A DNA stretch of 64,000 bases from Burkholderiales bacterium UBA1834 (GCA_002339015.1 DDJC01000043.1:379-64378); one strand, 5' to 3'; counted from the stretch's first letter, positions 51,486 through 60,714 are shown. Translations and numbers: made by a program. The notes: a model not told the origin generated them from the sequence alone.

Positions 51486-52202
51486 TCAAGGGGCAAAGTA
51501 AACGTGGCAGGTAGCCTTGGACTCATGCAGCGCACGGCGCACCGGCAACTCCACGGCATTGCCCGGTGTCAGGGCCCTGGCCAGTACCGGCTCCTTGTCG
51601 GCCCCCGTGAGGTGCAGCAGCATGTGCCGTGCGTCGAGCAGGGTGCGTGGTGTGAGCGTCATGCGAGGCACGGGCACATTGGGCGTCTGAGGCGCATCCA
51701 CGGCGACGCAATGCGCCTGCCAGGCGGCATCCATTGCCTGCCCCGGGAACCACGAAGCCGTGTGACCATCCCCCCCCATGCCGAGCACCACCACGTCGGC
51801 CGGCCATTTGATCGTCGCCAGGCGTGCCTCCACCGCGGGCTGAGCCTCCTTCGGGGTGGGCTTGCCGTCGTACAGCGGCACCCAGCGCGCCCAGGCGGCC
51901 TCGCTGCGCAACAGGTGGCGGCGCACCAGGCCCTCGTTGCTGGCCGGGTCATCGACCGGCACCCAGCGCTCGTCGGCCAGGGTGATGGTCACATGGGTCC
52001 AATCCAGCTGCGCCATGGACAGATGCTGCCACATTGGCACCGGCGTGATCCCCCCTGACACGATCAGGGTGGCCTGGCCGCGCTCGGCCAAGGCCTCGCG
52101 CAGGCCCGCTTCCACCGCCTGCGCCACCGCCACCGCCAGGCTGCCCGGATCACTTCCCCGGTGCAGTACCGCGCCACCTTCCAGACCCTCGCCGCCGTGC
52201 AT
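51486..52202 (-). CDS. pgl: 6-phosphogluconolactonase
   Basis: A 238-residue enzyme hydrolysing 6-phosphogluconolactone to 6-phosphogluconate. Family markers are TLIVSGGITPVPMWQHLS, ITLADERWVPVDDPASNEGL and VLGMGGDGHTASWFPG, where acidic and His residues form the active site. The C-terminal part has MTLTPRTLLDARHMLLHLTG. The start at 52202 has AGGA about eight bases upstream. It is divergent from edd and together with edd-eda makes up the Entner-Doudoroff route from the lactone on. zwf, which would make the lactone, is not in the window. Confidence 0.95.
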   Translation of the reverse strand: MHGGEGLEGGAVLHRGSDPGSLAVAVAQAVEAGLREALAERGQATLIVSGGITPVPMWQHLSMAQLDWTHVTITLADERWVPVDDPASNEGLVRRHLLRSEAAWARWVPLYDGKPTPKEAQPAVEARLATIKWPADVVVLGMGGDGHTASWFPGQAMDAAWQAHCVAVDAPQTPNVPVPRMTLTPRTLLDARHMLLHLTGADKEPVLARALTPGNAVELPVRRALHESKATCHVYFAP

Positions 52203-52298
52203 CACTTCGTCCTCACTATGGTCATGGCACCAGTGTAGGGCCGCACCCATGCCCCCAGGGTTTATGCTGTGGAACCCACATTGACAGGATCGCCTTCC

Positions 52299-54143
52299 GT
52301 GAGTCCCCACCCACGCCTGATCGAGGTCACCGCCCGCATCCGGGCCCGCAGCGCGGCCACCCGCCAGCGCTACCTGCAGCACGTTGCCGCCCACCATGCC
52401 CGTGGCGTGCAACGGGCCGGTCTGGGCTGCACCAACCTGGCCCACGCCTACGCCGCCGCCCCCGAGGGCGACAAGATCTGGCTGCGCGCGCAGCACGCAC
52501 CCAACATCGGCATCGTCTCGTCCTACAACGACATGCTGTCGGCCCACCAGCCGCTGCTGGCCTTCCCCGAATGGATCAAGGAGACCGCCCGCGCGGAGGG
52601 CGCCACGGCGCAGTTTGCCGGCGGGGTGCCCGCCATGTGCGACGGCGTCACGCAGGGGCAGCCCGGCATGGAGCTGTCGCTGTTCTCGCGCGACGTGATC
52701 GCCATGGGCACGGCCGTGGCTCTCACGCACAACATGTTCGATGCCGCGCTGTGCCTGGGCGTGTGCGACAAGATCGTGCCCGGCCTGCTGATCGGGGCCC
52801 TGAGCTTCGGTCACCTGCCCACCATCTTCGTGCCGGGCGGGCCCATGCCCTCAGGCCTGTCCAATGAAGCGAAGGCCAAGATGCGCCAGCGTTTCGCCGC
52901 CGGTGAAGTCGGCCCCGATGCTTTGCTGGCGGCCGAAGAGCAGTCCTACCACACGGCCGGCACCTGCACCTTCTACGGCACGGCCAACAGCAACCAGATG
53001 CTGATGGAGATCATGGGGCTGCATGTGCCCGGCTCGGCCTTCATCAACCCGGGCACGCCGTTGCGCGAGGCCCTGGTGCGCGAGGCTGCCCACCGCGTGC
53101 TGCAGATCACCGCCCACGGCCCTGAGTACACCCCCATCGCCGAGGTGATCGACGAGCGCGCCATCGTCAACGGCATCGTCGGCCTGATGGCCACGGGCGG
53201 CTCGACCAACCACACGCTGCACTTGGTGGCCATTGCGCGCGCAGCCGGCATCCTCATCGACTGGGGTGATTTCGACGACCTGTCTGCCATCGTTCCGCTG
53301 CTGGCGCGCGTCTATCCCAACGGCAAGGCCGATGTGAACCAGTTCCACCAAGCCGGCGGACTGGGCTTCCTGATCCGCGAGCTGCTCGATGCCGGTCTGC
53401 TGCACGAGGACGTGCGTACCGTGGCCGGCGGCAAGGGGGGCTTGCGGGCCTATACCCGCCACCCGGTGCTGCAAGAAGGCCCTGATGGGCAGCCCGTGCT
53501 GGCCTGGGAGGACACCCCTGCCGCCAGCGGCAACGACCAGATCGTGGGCACCGTGGCCGCGCCGTTCGCGGCCAACGGGGGGCTGCGCCTGCTGCAGGGC
53601 AACCTGGGCCGCTCGGTGATCAAGGTGTCGGCCGTCAAGCCCGAGCACCAGATCGTGCAGGCCCCGGCCATCGTCTTCGATGACCAGGAGGAACTGCTGG
53701 CCGCCTACAAGCGCGGCGAACTGCAGCGCGACTTCGTGGCCGTGGTGCGCGGCCAGGGCCCGCGCGCCAATGGCATGCCCGAGCTGCACTCTCTCACGCC
53801 CACGCTCACCAATCTGCAGGATCAAGGCTTCAAGGTGGCCCTGGTGACGGATGGCCGCATGTCCGGCGCGTCCGGCAAGGTGCCTGCCGCGATCCACGTC
53901 ACACCTGAAGTGGTGGCTCATGGTCCGCTGGGCCGCGTGCGCACCGGCGATGTGATCCTGCTCGATGCCGTGGCCGGGACACTGGATGCCCTGGTACCCG
54001 CCGAAGAATGGACCGCCCGGGAGTCTGTCGAGCTCGATCGAGAAGCGCACCACCACGGCATGGGCCGAGACCTGTTCGGAGGCATGCGCCACACCGTGAC
54101 CGGCGCCGAACAAGGTGCCGCCAGCTTCGGCGGCGATTGGTGA
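52299..54143 (+). CDS. edd: Phosphogluconate dehydratase
   Basis: A 614-residue IlvD/Edd-family dehydratase turning 6-phosphogluconate into KDPG. Recognisable parts are NIGIVSSYNDMLSAHQPL, GGVPAMCDGVTQGQPGMELS and LCLGVCDKIVPGLLIGALSF with the cysteines that hold the [4Fe-4S] cluster, then GTCTFYGTANSNQMLMEIMG and VTDGRMSGASGKVPAAIH near the C-terminus. The GTG at 52299 is preferred because it gives the family N-terminus; GTG at 52269 is the alternative. Followed by eda after 46 bp, so edd-eda form an operon; apbC in the same window may supply Fe-S clusters. Confidence 0.95.
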   Translation: MSPHPRLIEVTARIRARSAATRQRYLQHVAAHHARGVQRAGLGCTNLAHAYAAAPEGDKIWLRAQHAPNIGIVSSYNDMLSAHQPLLAFPEWIKETARAEGATAQFAGGVPAMCDGVTQGQPGMELSLFSRDVIAMGTAVALTHNMFDAALCLGVCDKIVPGLLIGALSFGHLPTIFVPGGPMPSGLSNEAKAKMRQRFAAGEVGPDALLAAEEQSYHTAGTCTFYGTANSNQMLMEIMGLHVPGSAFINPGTPLREALVREAAHRVLQITAHGPEYTPIAEVIDERAIVNGIVGLMATGGSTNHTLHLVAIARAAGILIDWGDFDDLSAIVPLLARVYPNGKADVNQFHQAGGLGFLIRELLDAGLLHEDVRTVAGGKGGLRAYTRHPVLQEGPDGQPVLAWEDTPAASGNDQIVGTVAAPFAANGGLRLLQGNLGRSVIKVSAVKPEHQIVQAPAIVFDDQEELLAAYKRGELQRDFVAVVRGQGPRANGMPELHSLTPTLTNLQDQGFKVALVTDGRMSGASGKVPAAIHVTPEVVAHGPLGRVRTGDVILLDAVAGTLDALVPAEEWTARESVELDREAHHHGMGRDLFGGMRHTVTGAEQGAASFGGDW

Positions 54144-54189
54144 TCCGAACACAGCCGCAACCCGAACACGCCACCCTGATACGCGAACC

Positions 54190-54837
54190 ATGACCGACAT
54201 CCGCGCCGCCCTGATCGACCAAGCCCTGCAACTGAGCCCGGTGATCCCTGTACTGGTGGTCGACGACGTGGCCCATGCCGCGCCGCTGGCACAGGCCCTG
54301 TTCGATGGGGGCCTCAAGGTGCTCGAGATCACGTTGCGCACCCCACAGGCGCTGTCCGTGATCGAGGCGATGGCCCGCGCGGTGCCCGAGGCCCTGATCG
54401 CTGCGGGCACGGTGACCAATCCGGCACAGCTCGTCGCGGCCCAGCGCGCTGGGGCGCGGTTCGCGGTCTCTCCAGGCCTGACCCCGGCCCTGGCCGACGC
54501 GGTTCAGCAGGCAGATGCGCTGCCGCTGCTGCCAGGCGTGGCCACCGCATCGGAGCTGATGCTGGGCCTGGATGCCGGCCTGAACCGGTTCAAGCTGTTC
54601 CCGGCCGAGGCGGTGGGCGGCATCAAGCTGCTGCAATCGCTTCACGGCCCCTTCCCCCAGGCCGTGTTCTGCCCGACTGGCGGGATCACTGTGGAGAGCG
54701 CCTCCAGGTACCTGGCCCTGCCGAACGTGGCGTGCGTGGGCGGTTCATGGCTCGCGCCCAAGGCCGCCATGGCGGCCGGCCAGTGGGACCACATCCGGGA
54801 TCTGGCCCGACAGGCCGCCGCACTGCCCCGGGGCTGA
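54190..54837 (+). CDS. eda: KDPG aldolase
   Basis: A 215-residue class I aldolase cleaving 2-keto-3-deoxy-6-phosphogluconate to pyruvate and glyceraldehyde-3-phosphate. Active-site Glu is in LEITLRTPQAL, the Schiff-base lysine in NRFKLFPAEAVGG and the phosphate loop in FCPTGGITVES. A further ASELMLGLDAGLNRF helix is typical. The start at 54190 is chosen over 54115, which would overlap edd. Second gene of edd-eda. Confidence 0.95.
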   Translation: MTDIRAALIDQALQLSPVIPVLVVDDVAHAAPLAQALFDGGLKVLEITLRTPQALSVIEAMARAVPEALIAAGTVTNPAQLVAAQRAGARFAVSPGLTPALADAVQQADALPLLPGVATASELMLGLDAGLNRFKLFPAEAVGGIKLLQSLHGPFPQAVFCPTGGITVESASRYLALPNVACVGGSWLAPKAAMAAGQWDHIRDLARQAAALPRG

Positions 54838-54878
54838 CCGGTCAACGCGCTACAGCGCCCAGCAACGGCGGCGGCACC

Positions 54879-55496
54879 TCATGGACTGCCCATCAACGGC
54901 CGGCTCATGGATTCGATCGCCTGCGTGAGCAGCAGTTCGACCTGCTGCGCTGTCTGCGCCGGATCCTCCGAGGCGCTGATCAACTGCGCCCCTTCGATCA
55001 GCAAGGCGATCAGCAGGTTGGACAACACCCCGATCGACACTTGCGGCAGCAACTCGGCCACGCCGTAGCGGCCCACCATGCGCGCCAGCAGGCCGAAGGC
55101 GTAGCGCATGTCGATCTCGCGGCAGACCTTGCTGCCCAGCACCGCCGGGCCTTCGACGAACAGCACACGGCGGTAGCGGTCCTGCGTGGCGAGCGCCAGG
55201 AAGGCCCCGATGGGCCCGGCCACGGTGGTCTCCTGCATGCGTGGATCAGCCGACAGGGCTGCAATCAGATCCTGCGACAGCAGTTCGTAGGCCGCCAGGA
55301 ACAGCGCCTTCTTGTCCTTGAAGTGGTGGTAGACCGCGCCCTTGGTCGTTCCTGCGTCCGCCGCGACATCATCCAGACTGGCCCCGGCATGCCCGTCACG
55401 CGCGAAACGCTTCGCAGCCGCCTCCACCAGCGCCTTGCGCGTGGCCTCGGCATTGAGATCCCTCAGGCGTTTGACGCTCTTCGTTCCTTCTGACAT
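54879..55496 (-). CDS. TetR-family repressor
   Basis: A 205-residue TetR-type regulator. The N-terminal helix-turn-helix is clear: ALVEAAAKRFARDGHAGASL then AADAGTTKGAVYHHFKDKKA. The C-terminal 130 residues form the ligand-binding bundle, without a recognised ligand. It is divergent from the GMC oxidoreductase gene, and its start codon lies inside a palindromic site that resembles TetR operators. It probably represses itself and that gene until an aliphatic or aromatic alcohol-type inducer binds, which is inferred. Confidence 0.93.
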   Translation of the reverse strand: MSEGTKSVKRLRDLNAEATRKALVEAAAKRFARDGHAGASLDDVAADAGTTKGAVYHHFKDKKALFLAAYELLSQDLIAALSADPRMQETTVAGPIGAFLALATQDRYRRVLFVEGPAVLGSKVCREIDMRYAFGLLARMVGRYGVAELLPQVSIGVLSNLLIALLIEGAQLISASEDPAQTAQQVELLLTQAIESMSRPLMGSP

Positions 55497-55527
55497 ACTG
55501 TTGGTATCTTAAATTCTTTTGGTATGT
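55493..55527. promoter_or_regulatory. TetR-type operator candidate
   Basis: ATAC (55495-55498) and GTAT (55504-55507) form an inverted repeat around five bases, within CATACTGTTGGTAT. The half-site TTGGTAT recurs 18 bp later (55519-55525), and the outer ACATAC (55493-55498) and GTATGT (55522-55527) form a wider inverted repeat. The site overlaps the repressor start codon and lies 64-98 bp upstream of the GMC gene. A control of both genes by the TetR protein is the natural reading. Confidence 0.6.
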
Positions 55528-55590
55528 AAATGTCCTTGGCGCCTGCCCCAAACAGGGTGGTCAAGGTCACTACCCTGGAAGGACAGAACC

Positions 55591-57255
55591 ATGCTGGTGG
55601 ATTACGTGGTGGTGGGTGGCGGTTCGGCGGGATGTGTCGTGGCAAGCCGCCTGAGTGAGGATCCTGACGTGACGGTCTGCCTGCTGGAGGCGGGCCCCAA
55701 CGACTGGCATCCGGCCATCCACATCCCGGCCGGAATGCTGTGGCTGATGTTCAGTCGCAGGCTCAACTGGCAGTTTACGACCCGGCCAGAGGCTGAACTC
55801 GCCGGCCGCGCGATGTTTTGGCCGCGCGGGCGCATGTTGGGAGGCTCCAGTTCCATGAACGCCATGTGCTACACCCGTGGCCATGCCTTCGACTACGACC
55901 ACTGGGCCGCCTTGGGCAACCGGGGCTGGAGCTACGCGGAGGTGCTGCCCTACTTCAAGCGCTCGGAGCACCAGGAGCGCGGCGCTGATGCCTTCCATGG
56001 CGTGGGCGGCCCCTTGAACGTGATGGACTTCGGTCGGCCCAACGTGCTGACGCAGCGCTTCCTGGAGGCAGCCGAGCAGGCTGGTTTCCCCTTGAACAAG
56101 GACGTGAATGGCGCCGAACAGGAAGGCGTTGGTTATTTCCAGGTCACGCAGAAGAATGGGCGCCGCTGCAGTGCGGCACAGGCCTTCCTGCCCAAGGCCG
56201 TACGCGATCGCCCCAATCTCACGGTGCTGACAGGTGCCCAGGCCACACGCCTGGTCTTGCAGGGCCGGCACATCCAGGGCGTCGAGTTCAGGCAGGGCCG
56301 GCACACGCGGCGGGTGCAGGCGCGCGTCGAAGTCATTGTGTCCGCTGGCGCCGTGCAGAGCCCTCAATTGCTGATGCTTTCCGGCATCGGCGACGCCGCG
56401 CACCTGCGCGAGTTCGGCATCGACACCGTTCACCACCTGCCTGGTGTGGGCCGCAACCTGCAGGACCACCTGGACGTGACACTGACCCACAGTTCACTGC
56501 AGCGCGTCTCGGCCGGCCTGAGCTGGCGCAACTGCCTGCGCATGCCCGGCGCGGCCGTGGAATGGCTGACGCGCAACTCCGGCATCCTCACCAACAATGG
56601 CGCCGAAGGCTGCGGCTTCATCAAAAGCTCACCCAGCGAAGCCATCCCCGATCTGCAATTGCACTTCATGCCGGCCAGCCTGCGTGACCACGGACGCGAC
56701 CTGCGTTTCATCACCCAGGAGGGCTACACGATGCACGTGTGCCAGCTGCGTCCCAAAAGCCGCGGGCGCATCACCCTGGCTGGCAAGGATCCGATGCAGG
56801 CGCCCAACATCGATGCGGCCTACCTCACGCACCCGGACGACATCCGCACCCTGATCAAGGGCGTGCGCCAGGTGCGGCGCATCTTCGCATCACCGGCGTT
56901 CGACGCGTACCGGGGGAATGAGGTTTCGCCCGGCCCGGACGCCGTGAGCGACGAGGCCCTGGAGCGCTACATCCGGGCGCACGCGGAAACGATCTACCAC
57001 CCGGTGGGCACCTGCCGCATGGGTGCCGACGACATGGCCGTGGTCGATGATCAACTGCGCGTGCACGGCGTACGGGGCCTGCGCGTGGTGGATGCGTCCA
57101 TCATGCCGACGCTGATCGGCGGCAACACCAACGCGCCTGCGATCATGATCGGCGAGAAGGCCGCCGAGATGATCCTGCAGGCGCGCAGACAAGGCACCGG
57201 TCGGCGTCGTGCCGCCGCGGCGGCTCAGAGTGAAGGTTGCGCGTACGCCGCCTGA
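55591..57255 (+). CDS. GMC-family FAD oxidoreductase (choline dehydrogenase-like)
   Basis: A 554-residue flavoprotein. The FAD-binding motif is YVVVGGGSAGCVVASRLSED (about residues 4-23). The GMC signature 1 region is RGRMLGGSSSMNAM and signature 2 is SAGAVQSPQLLMLSGIG. The catalytic His lies in YHPVGTCRMG and the Asn/His partner in GNTNAPAIMIGEKAA. It oxidises an alcohol, choline or similar; betaine-aldehyde dehydrogenase is not nearby, so choline is not certain. AGGA lies seven bases upstream. It overlaps the thioredoxin-like gene tail to tail by 31 bp. A TetR repressor is divergent from it. Confidence 0.93.
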   Translation: MLVDYVVVGGGSAGCVVASRLSEDPDVTVCLLEAGPNDWHPAIHIPAGMLWLMFSRRLNWQFTTRPEAELAGRAMFWPRGRMLGGSSSMNAMCYTRGHAFDYDHWAALGNRGWSYAEVLPYFKRSEHQERGADAFHGVGGPLNVMDFGRPNVLTQRFLEAAEQAGFPLNKDVNGAEQEGVGYFQVTQKNGRRCSAAQAFLPKAVRDRPNLTVLTGAQATRLVLQGRHIQGVEFRQGRHTRRVQARVEVIVSAGAVQSPQLLMLSGIGDAAHLREFGIDTVHHLPGVGRNLQDHLDVTLTHSSLQRVSAGLSWRNCLRMPGAAVEWLTRNSGILTNNGAEGCGFIKSSPSEAIPDLQLHFMPASLRDHGRDLRFITQEGYTMHVCQLRPKSRGRITLAGKDPMQAPNIDAAYLTHPDDIRTLIKGVRQVRRIFASPAFDAYRGNEVSPGPDAVSDEALERYIRAHAETIYHPVGTCRMGADDMAVVDDQLRVHGVRGLRVVDASIMPTLIGGNTNAPAIMIGEKAAEMILQARRQGTGRRRAAAAAQSEGCAYAA

Positions 57256-57827
57256 AGCAGCGCAGGCGCCACCGCTGATTCGCGCCACTTGATCGAGCAG
57301 CCGATGCTGGGGTTCTGCTCGGCCGGGCCGTAACCGTAGTGAGCGATCAGGCGCATGGCATCGAACAGCTCGCGGGGCTCGTCTTCCAGGGCCAGTTCCT
57401 TGCGTGAACCATCCAGGCGGCCACGGTACTGCAGGCGCAGATCGGCATCGAAGCCATAGAAATCAGGCGTGCAGACCGCATCGTAGGCGCGGGCGATCTC
57501 CTGCGTGTCATCGTGCAGGTACTGGAACGTGAAGCCCTGGGCCTTCGACAGGCGCGTCATCTCCTCGAAGCTGTCTTCGGGGTAGGCCTCGTCGTCGTTG
57601 GCATTGATGGCGATGGTGTTCACGCCATGCTTGGCCAGATCATGCGCATCGCGCAGGATGCGGGGCAGCACCGCCTTCACGTAGGGGCAGTGGTTGCACA
57701 TGAAGATGACCAGGGTGCCCCGCGGGCCGGCCAGCTGCTGCAGGGTGTAGAACTTGCCGTCCACGCTCTTGAGCCTGAAAGGCGCCGCGGGCCAGCCGAT
57801 GTCGGCGATCGGGGTGCTCACTGCCAT
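57225..57827 (-). CDS. Thioredoxin-fold (AhpC/TSA-like) protein
   Basis: A 200-residue cytoplasmic thioredoxin-fold protein. The active-site region is FMCNHCPYVKAVLPRILRDA, where CNHCPYV is typical of a redoxin group related to peroxiredoxins but without the usual second-half Cys arrangement of 2-Cys Prx. Other matches are DDEAYPEDSFEEMTRLSKAQ and VCTPDFYGFDADLRLQYRGR. Peroxide or disulfide reduction is the best guess. An excellent ribosome-binding site (AGGAGA, five bases before ATG) fixes the start. It lies 87 bp downstream of cbbZ on the same strand, so it may be the last gene transcribed with the cbb operon. Confidence 0.85.
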   Translation of the reverse strand: MAVSTPIADIGWPAAPFRLKSVDGKFYTLQQLAGPRGTLVIFMCNHCPYVKAVLPRILRDAHDLAKHGVNTIAINANDDEAYPEDSFEEMTRLSKAQGFTFQYLHDDTQEIARAYDAVCTPDFYGFDADLRLQYRGRLDGSRKELALEDEPRELFDAMRLIAHYGYGPAEQNPSIGCSIKWRESAVAPALLQAAYAQPSL

Positions 57828-57914
57828 GCTTCTCTCCTGGTCGAGGGGTTCAAGGTGCCAACCACATCCACGGCGCATGATCGCGCCTGTTTCGCGACCC
57901 GACAGTGACGAACG

Positions 57915-58679
57915 TCAAGCCGCCTTCGCGGCCACGGACAACACATGATCGGCCACGGCGTCGACGCCTGGGAACACGGCATCCGGATGCGATGTCTCGA
58001 TGGGCTGCCCGCCGTTGTAACCGTAAGGCACGGCCCACGCCGCCACGCCTGCACGGCGTGCGGTCTCGACATCGATGCTGGAATCTCCCAAATGCGCTGC
58101 CTGTGATTGAGGCACAGCCAACGCATCTAGGCAATACTGAATCACCGCCGCATGGGGTTTTTTCTGTGCCAAGCTGTCACCGCCGATCACGAGGCGGAAA
58201 AATCCGGACAGCCCCGTGGCCTGCAGCACGCGCACTGCGAAGCGGTGCTCCTTGTTGGTCACGCAGGCCAACTGCACGCCCGCGTCGCGCAGGCGCACCA
58301 GGGCCTCAAGGCAGCCCGGATAGAGCTGGCTGTCGGTGCCGGTGGTGTCGTGGTAGTGCCCCTCGAAGCGCTGCATGATGGCATCGAGGTCCAGATCCTC
58401 AGCGCGCGCGTCGCCAGCCGCCACGGCCTGGGCCAGCAGGCCGCGCATCAGCTCGCGCGTACCGTGGCCGATCAGGCAGGTCACATCACCCACGGGGCGG
58501 CGCGGCAAGCCGATCTGCTGCAGGGTGCGGTTGGCCGCCTCGGCGATTTCGCGGGCGGTGTCCACCAGGGTACCGTCGAGGTCGAAGGTGATCAGGCGCA
58601 TGCAGGGCAGCGGCATTGCGATGGTGGTTCGTGGGTCGGTCATGGCGTTCATGGTCGTGTGTTCACTGCCCGCGCTCAT
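57915..58679 (-). CDS. cbbZ: Phosphoglycolate phosphatase
   Basis: A 254-residue HAD-family phosphatase removing phosphate from 2-phosphoglycolate, the waste of RuBisCO oxygenation. HAD motif I is TFDLDGTLVDT, motif II is CVTNK and the late motif HLGDSSIDVETA. The start at 58679 overlaps the cbbP stop by four bases (ATGA), implying translational coupling; this adds about 25 residues before the usual start of the domain. Internal ATG codons give alternatives. Last core gene of the cbb operon. Confidence 0.92.
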   Translation of the reverse strand: MSAGSEHTTMNAMTDPRTTIAMPLPCMRLITFDLDGTLVDTAREIAEAANRTLQQIGLPRRPVGDVTCLIGHGTRELMRGLLAQAVAAGDARAEDLDLDAIMQRFEGHYHDTTGTDSQLYPGCLEALVRLRDAGVQLACVTNKEHRFAVRVLQATGLSGFFRLVIGGDSLAQKKPHAAVIQYCLDALAVPQSQAAHLGDSSIDVETARRAGVAAWAVPYGYNGGQPIETSHPDAVFPGVDAVADHVLSVAAKAA

Positions 58680-59551
58680 TGCATCTGCGCCCGGCGAATC
58701 TCCATCAGCCGCAGGATCATGGGCGTGAGGATGAGTTGCATGGCCAGGTCCATCTTGCCGCCCGGCACCACGATGGTGTTGGCGCGCGACATGAACGAGT
58801 CCGAGATCATCGACAGCAGGTAGGGAAAGTCGATGCCGCGCGGGTTGCGAAAGCGGATCACGGTCATGCTCTCGCCAGCCGTGGGAATGTCGCGCGCGAT
58901 GAAGGGGTTGGAGGTGTCCACCACGGGCACGCGCTGGAAATTGATGTCCGTCTCGGCGAACTGCGGGCAGATGTAGTGCACATAGTCGTGCATGCGACGC
59001 AGGATGGTGTCGGACACGGCCTCCCTGGAGTAACCGCGGGATTTGGTGTCGCGGTGGATCTTCTGGATCCACTCCAGGTTGATGATGGGCACAACGCCGA
59101 TCTTGAGGTCCACGTGGCGGGCCACGTCCACCGTGTCGGTCTTGGCGCAGCCGTGCAGGCCCTCATAGAACAGCAGATCAGTGTCCACGGGGGTGTCCAC
59201 CCAGGCGGTGAAGGTGCCTGGCTCCTGACCATAGGGCGCGGCCTCGGCCTCGTTGTGCAGGTAGTAGCGTGTGCGGCAGCGGCCGGTTTCGCCGTAGGCG
59301 CGAAACTGCTGCGCCAGTTCCTGCCACTCGTTGGCATCGGGGCTGAAGTGGCTGAGGTGGCGGTTCTCGCGTTCGGCCTGCGCCATGGCCAGCTTCATCT
59401 CCGACCGCGTGTAGCGGTGGAAGGCATCGCCCTCGATCACGGCAGCCCTCACGCCCTCGCGGCGGAAGATTGTGTCGAAGGTGGTCTTGACGGTGGTGGT
59501 GCCGGCACCGCTGGAGCCGGTCACGACGATGACGGGATGGCGTTTGGACAT
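58676..59551 (-). CDS. cbbP: Phosphoribulokinase
   Basis: A 291-residue class I (proteobacterial) kinase making ribulose-1,5-bisphosphate from ribulose-5-phosphate and ATP. The P-loop is VTGSSGAGTTTVKTTF, the catalytic region includes VIEGDAFHRYTRSEMK and DLLFYEGLHGCAKTD, and INLEWIQKIHRDTKSRGYSR is characteristic of the group. The NADH-allosteric type is expected. It lies 15 bp after cbbF and is coupled to cbbZ (ATGA). Key Calvin enzyme. Confidence 0.96.
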   Translation of the reverse strand: MSKRHPVIVVTGSSGAGTTTVKTTFDTIFRREGVRAAVIEGDAFHRYTRSEMKLAMAQAERENRHLSHFSPDANEWQELAQQFRAYGETGRCRTRYYLHNEAEAAPYGQEPGTFTAWVDTPVDTDLLFYEGLHGCAKTDTVDVARHVDLKIGVVPIINLEWIQKIHRDTKSRGYSREAVSDTILRRMHDYVHYICPQFAETDINFQRVPVVDTSNPFIARDIPTAGESMTVIRFRNPRGIDFPYLLSMISDSFMSRANTIVVPGGKMDLAMQLILTPMILRLMEIRRAQMQ

Positions 59552-59566
59552 CTGATCCGCCCTGAC

Positions 59567-60667
59567 TCAGGCCTGCGGCTGCACGAACAGCGAACGCGTC
59601 TTGAACAGCTGCCACGACACGTTCTCGCTGGGATCGGCGTGGTAGCTCACGATGCGGTCGACCTCGTCCTTCGAACCCAGGATCACGGGCACGCGCTGGT
59701 GCAGGGTATCGGGCACCAAATCGAGCAGGTCGCTTGTGCCATTGGTGGCGCGGCCACCAGCCTGCTCGACCAGCAGTGCCATGGGCGCGGCCTCCGCCAG
59801 CAGCCGAAGGCGATCCGGTCTGCGCGGCTCACGCGTGTCGCGCGGGTAGAGGAAGACACCACCGCGCGTCATGATGCGGTGCACCTCGGCCACCATGGAA
59901 GCCACCCAGCGCATGTTGAAGTCCTTCATGCGCGGGCCGCTGTCGCCTGCAACGCACTCGGCCACATAGCGCTGGATGGGTTTTTCCCAGAAGCGCTGGT
60001 TGGACGCGTTGATCGCGAACTCCCGGGTGTGCTCGGCGATGCGCACGTCGTCGCAGGCGAGCACCCATTGCGGCGCGGCCCCCCGCCTGTCCAAACCGAA
60101 GACCAGCACGCCGCGCCGACAGGTCAGCACCATCAGCGTGGCCGGACCGTACAGCACGTAGCCCGCCGCCAGTTGCTGATGCCCTGGCTGCATGAAATCA
60201 GCCGCGCCAGGGGCCATGCCGCGGTAACGGTGCGGCAGCACCGAGAAGATGGTGCCGATCGAGATGTTCGCTTCGATGTTGGACGAACCGTCCAGCGGAT
60301 CGAACACCACCAGGTGGGCGCCCTGCGCGCCGTGGGCATGGGACACATGCGGCTGCTCATGCTCTTCGCTGGCCCAGGCGGCCACATGACGGCAGCCCGC
60401 CAGGCTGGCGGCCATCAGGTCATCGGCGATCTGGTCGAGTCGCTTATGCGATTCACCTTGCACATGGCTCCGCCCCGCCAGGGCATCGGCATCGGCATCG
60501 GCATCGGCCAGCATGCCCAGCGAGGCGGCATCGCTGATGCGCACGCAGGCCTGCGCGATGGCGCACAGCGTCTCTCGCAGGGCCTGTGCCACGTCGGGGT
60601 CCATGCCGATCAGGTGGCATTGCAGGGCCTCGTCCAGCAGGCCGCGAGGCGGGGTGGTGTTGTTCAT
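59567..60667 (-). CDS. cbbF: Fructose-1,6-bisphosphatase (class I)
   Basis: A 366-residue class I FBPase that frees fructose-6-phosphate in the Calvin cycle and gluconeogenesis. Metal-site motifs are WASEEHEQP, VFDPLDGSSNIEAN and, further on, GGVFLYPRDTREP with EAAPMALLVEQAGG. About residues 50-65 hold an Asp-Ala tandem repeat, (DA)4, encoded by a hexanucleotide repeat, in a region that varies in the family. It lies between cbbX (47 bp gap) and cbbP (15 bp gap), so it is the operon copy. Confidence 0.95.
   Translation of the reverse strand: MNNTTPPRGLLDEALQCHLIGMDPDVAQALRETLCAIAQACVRISDAASLGMLADADADADALAGRSHVQGESHKRLDQIADDLMAASLAGCRHVAAWASEEHEQPHVSHAHGAQGAHLVVFDPLDGSSNIEANISIGTIFSVLPHRYRGMAPGAADFMQPGHQQLAAGYVLYGPATLMVLTCRRGVLVFGLDRRGAAPQWVLACDDVRIAEHTREFAINASNQRFWEKPIQRYVAECVAGDSGPRMKDFNMRWVASMVAEVHRIMTRGGVFLYPRDTREPRRPDRLRLLAEAAPMALLVEQAGGRATNGTSDLLDLVPDTLHQRVPVILGSKDEVDRIVSYHADPSENVSWQLFKTRSLFVQPQA
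60482..60508. repeat. Hexanucleotide microsatellite in cbbF
   Basis: GGCATC is repeated four times in a row and followed by a partial fifth copy. In the minus-strand gene it encodes alternating Asp and Ala. Because the unit is a multiple of three, slippage would change length without shifting frame. Confidence 0.85.
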
Positions 60668-60714
60668 GGTGAATCCTCCGGTTCTTGTGATGTATGGGTT
60701 CGCGCGCGATGCGC

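Noticed and set aside
52203..52298. HexR-type operator between pgl and edd
   Set aside because: No sequence resembling the palindromic HexR site was found in this promoter region.
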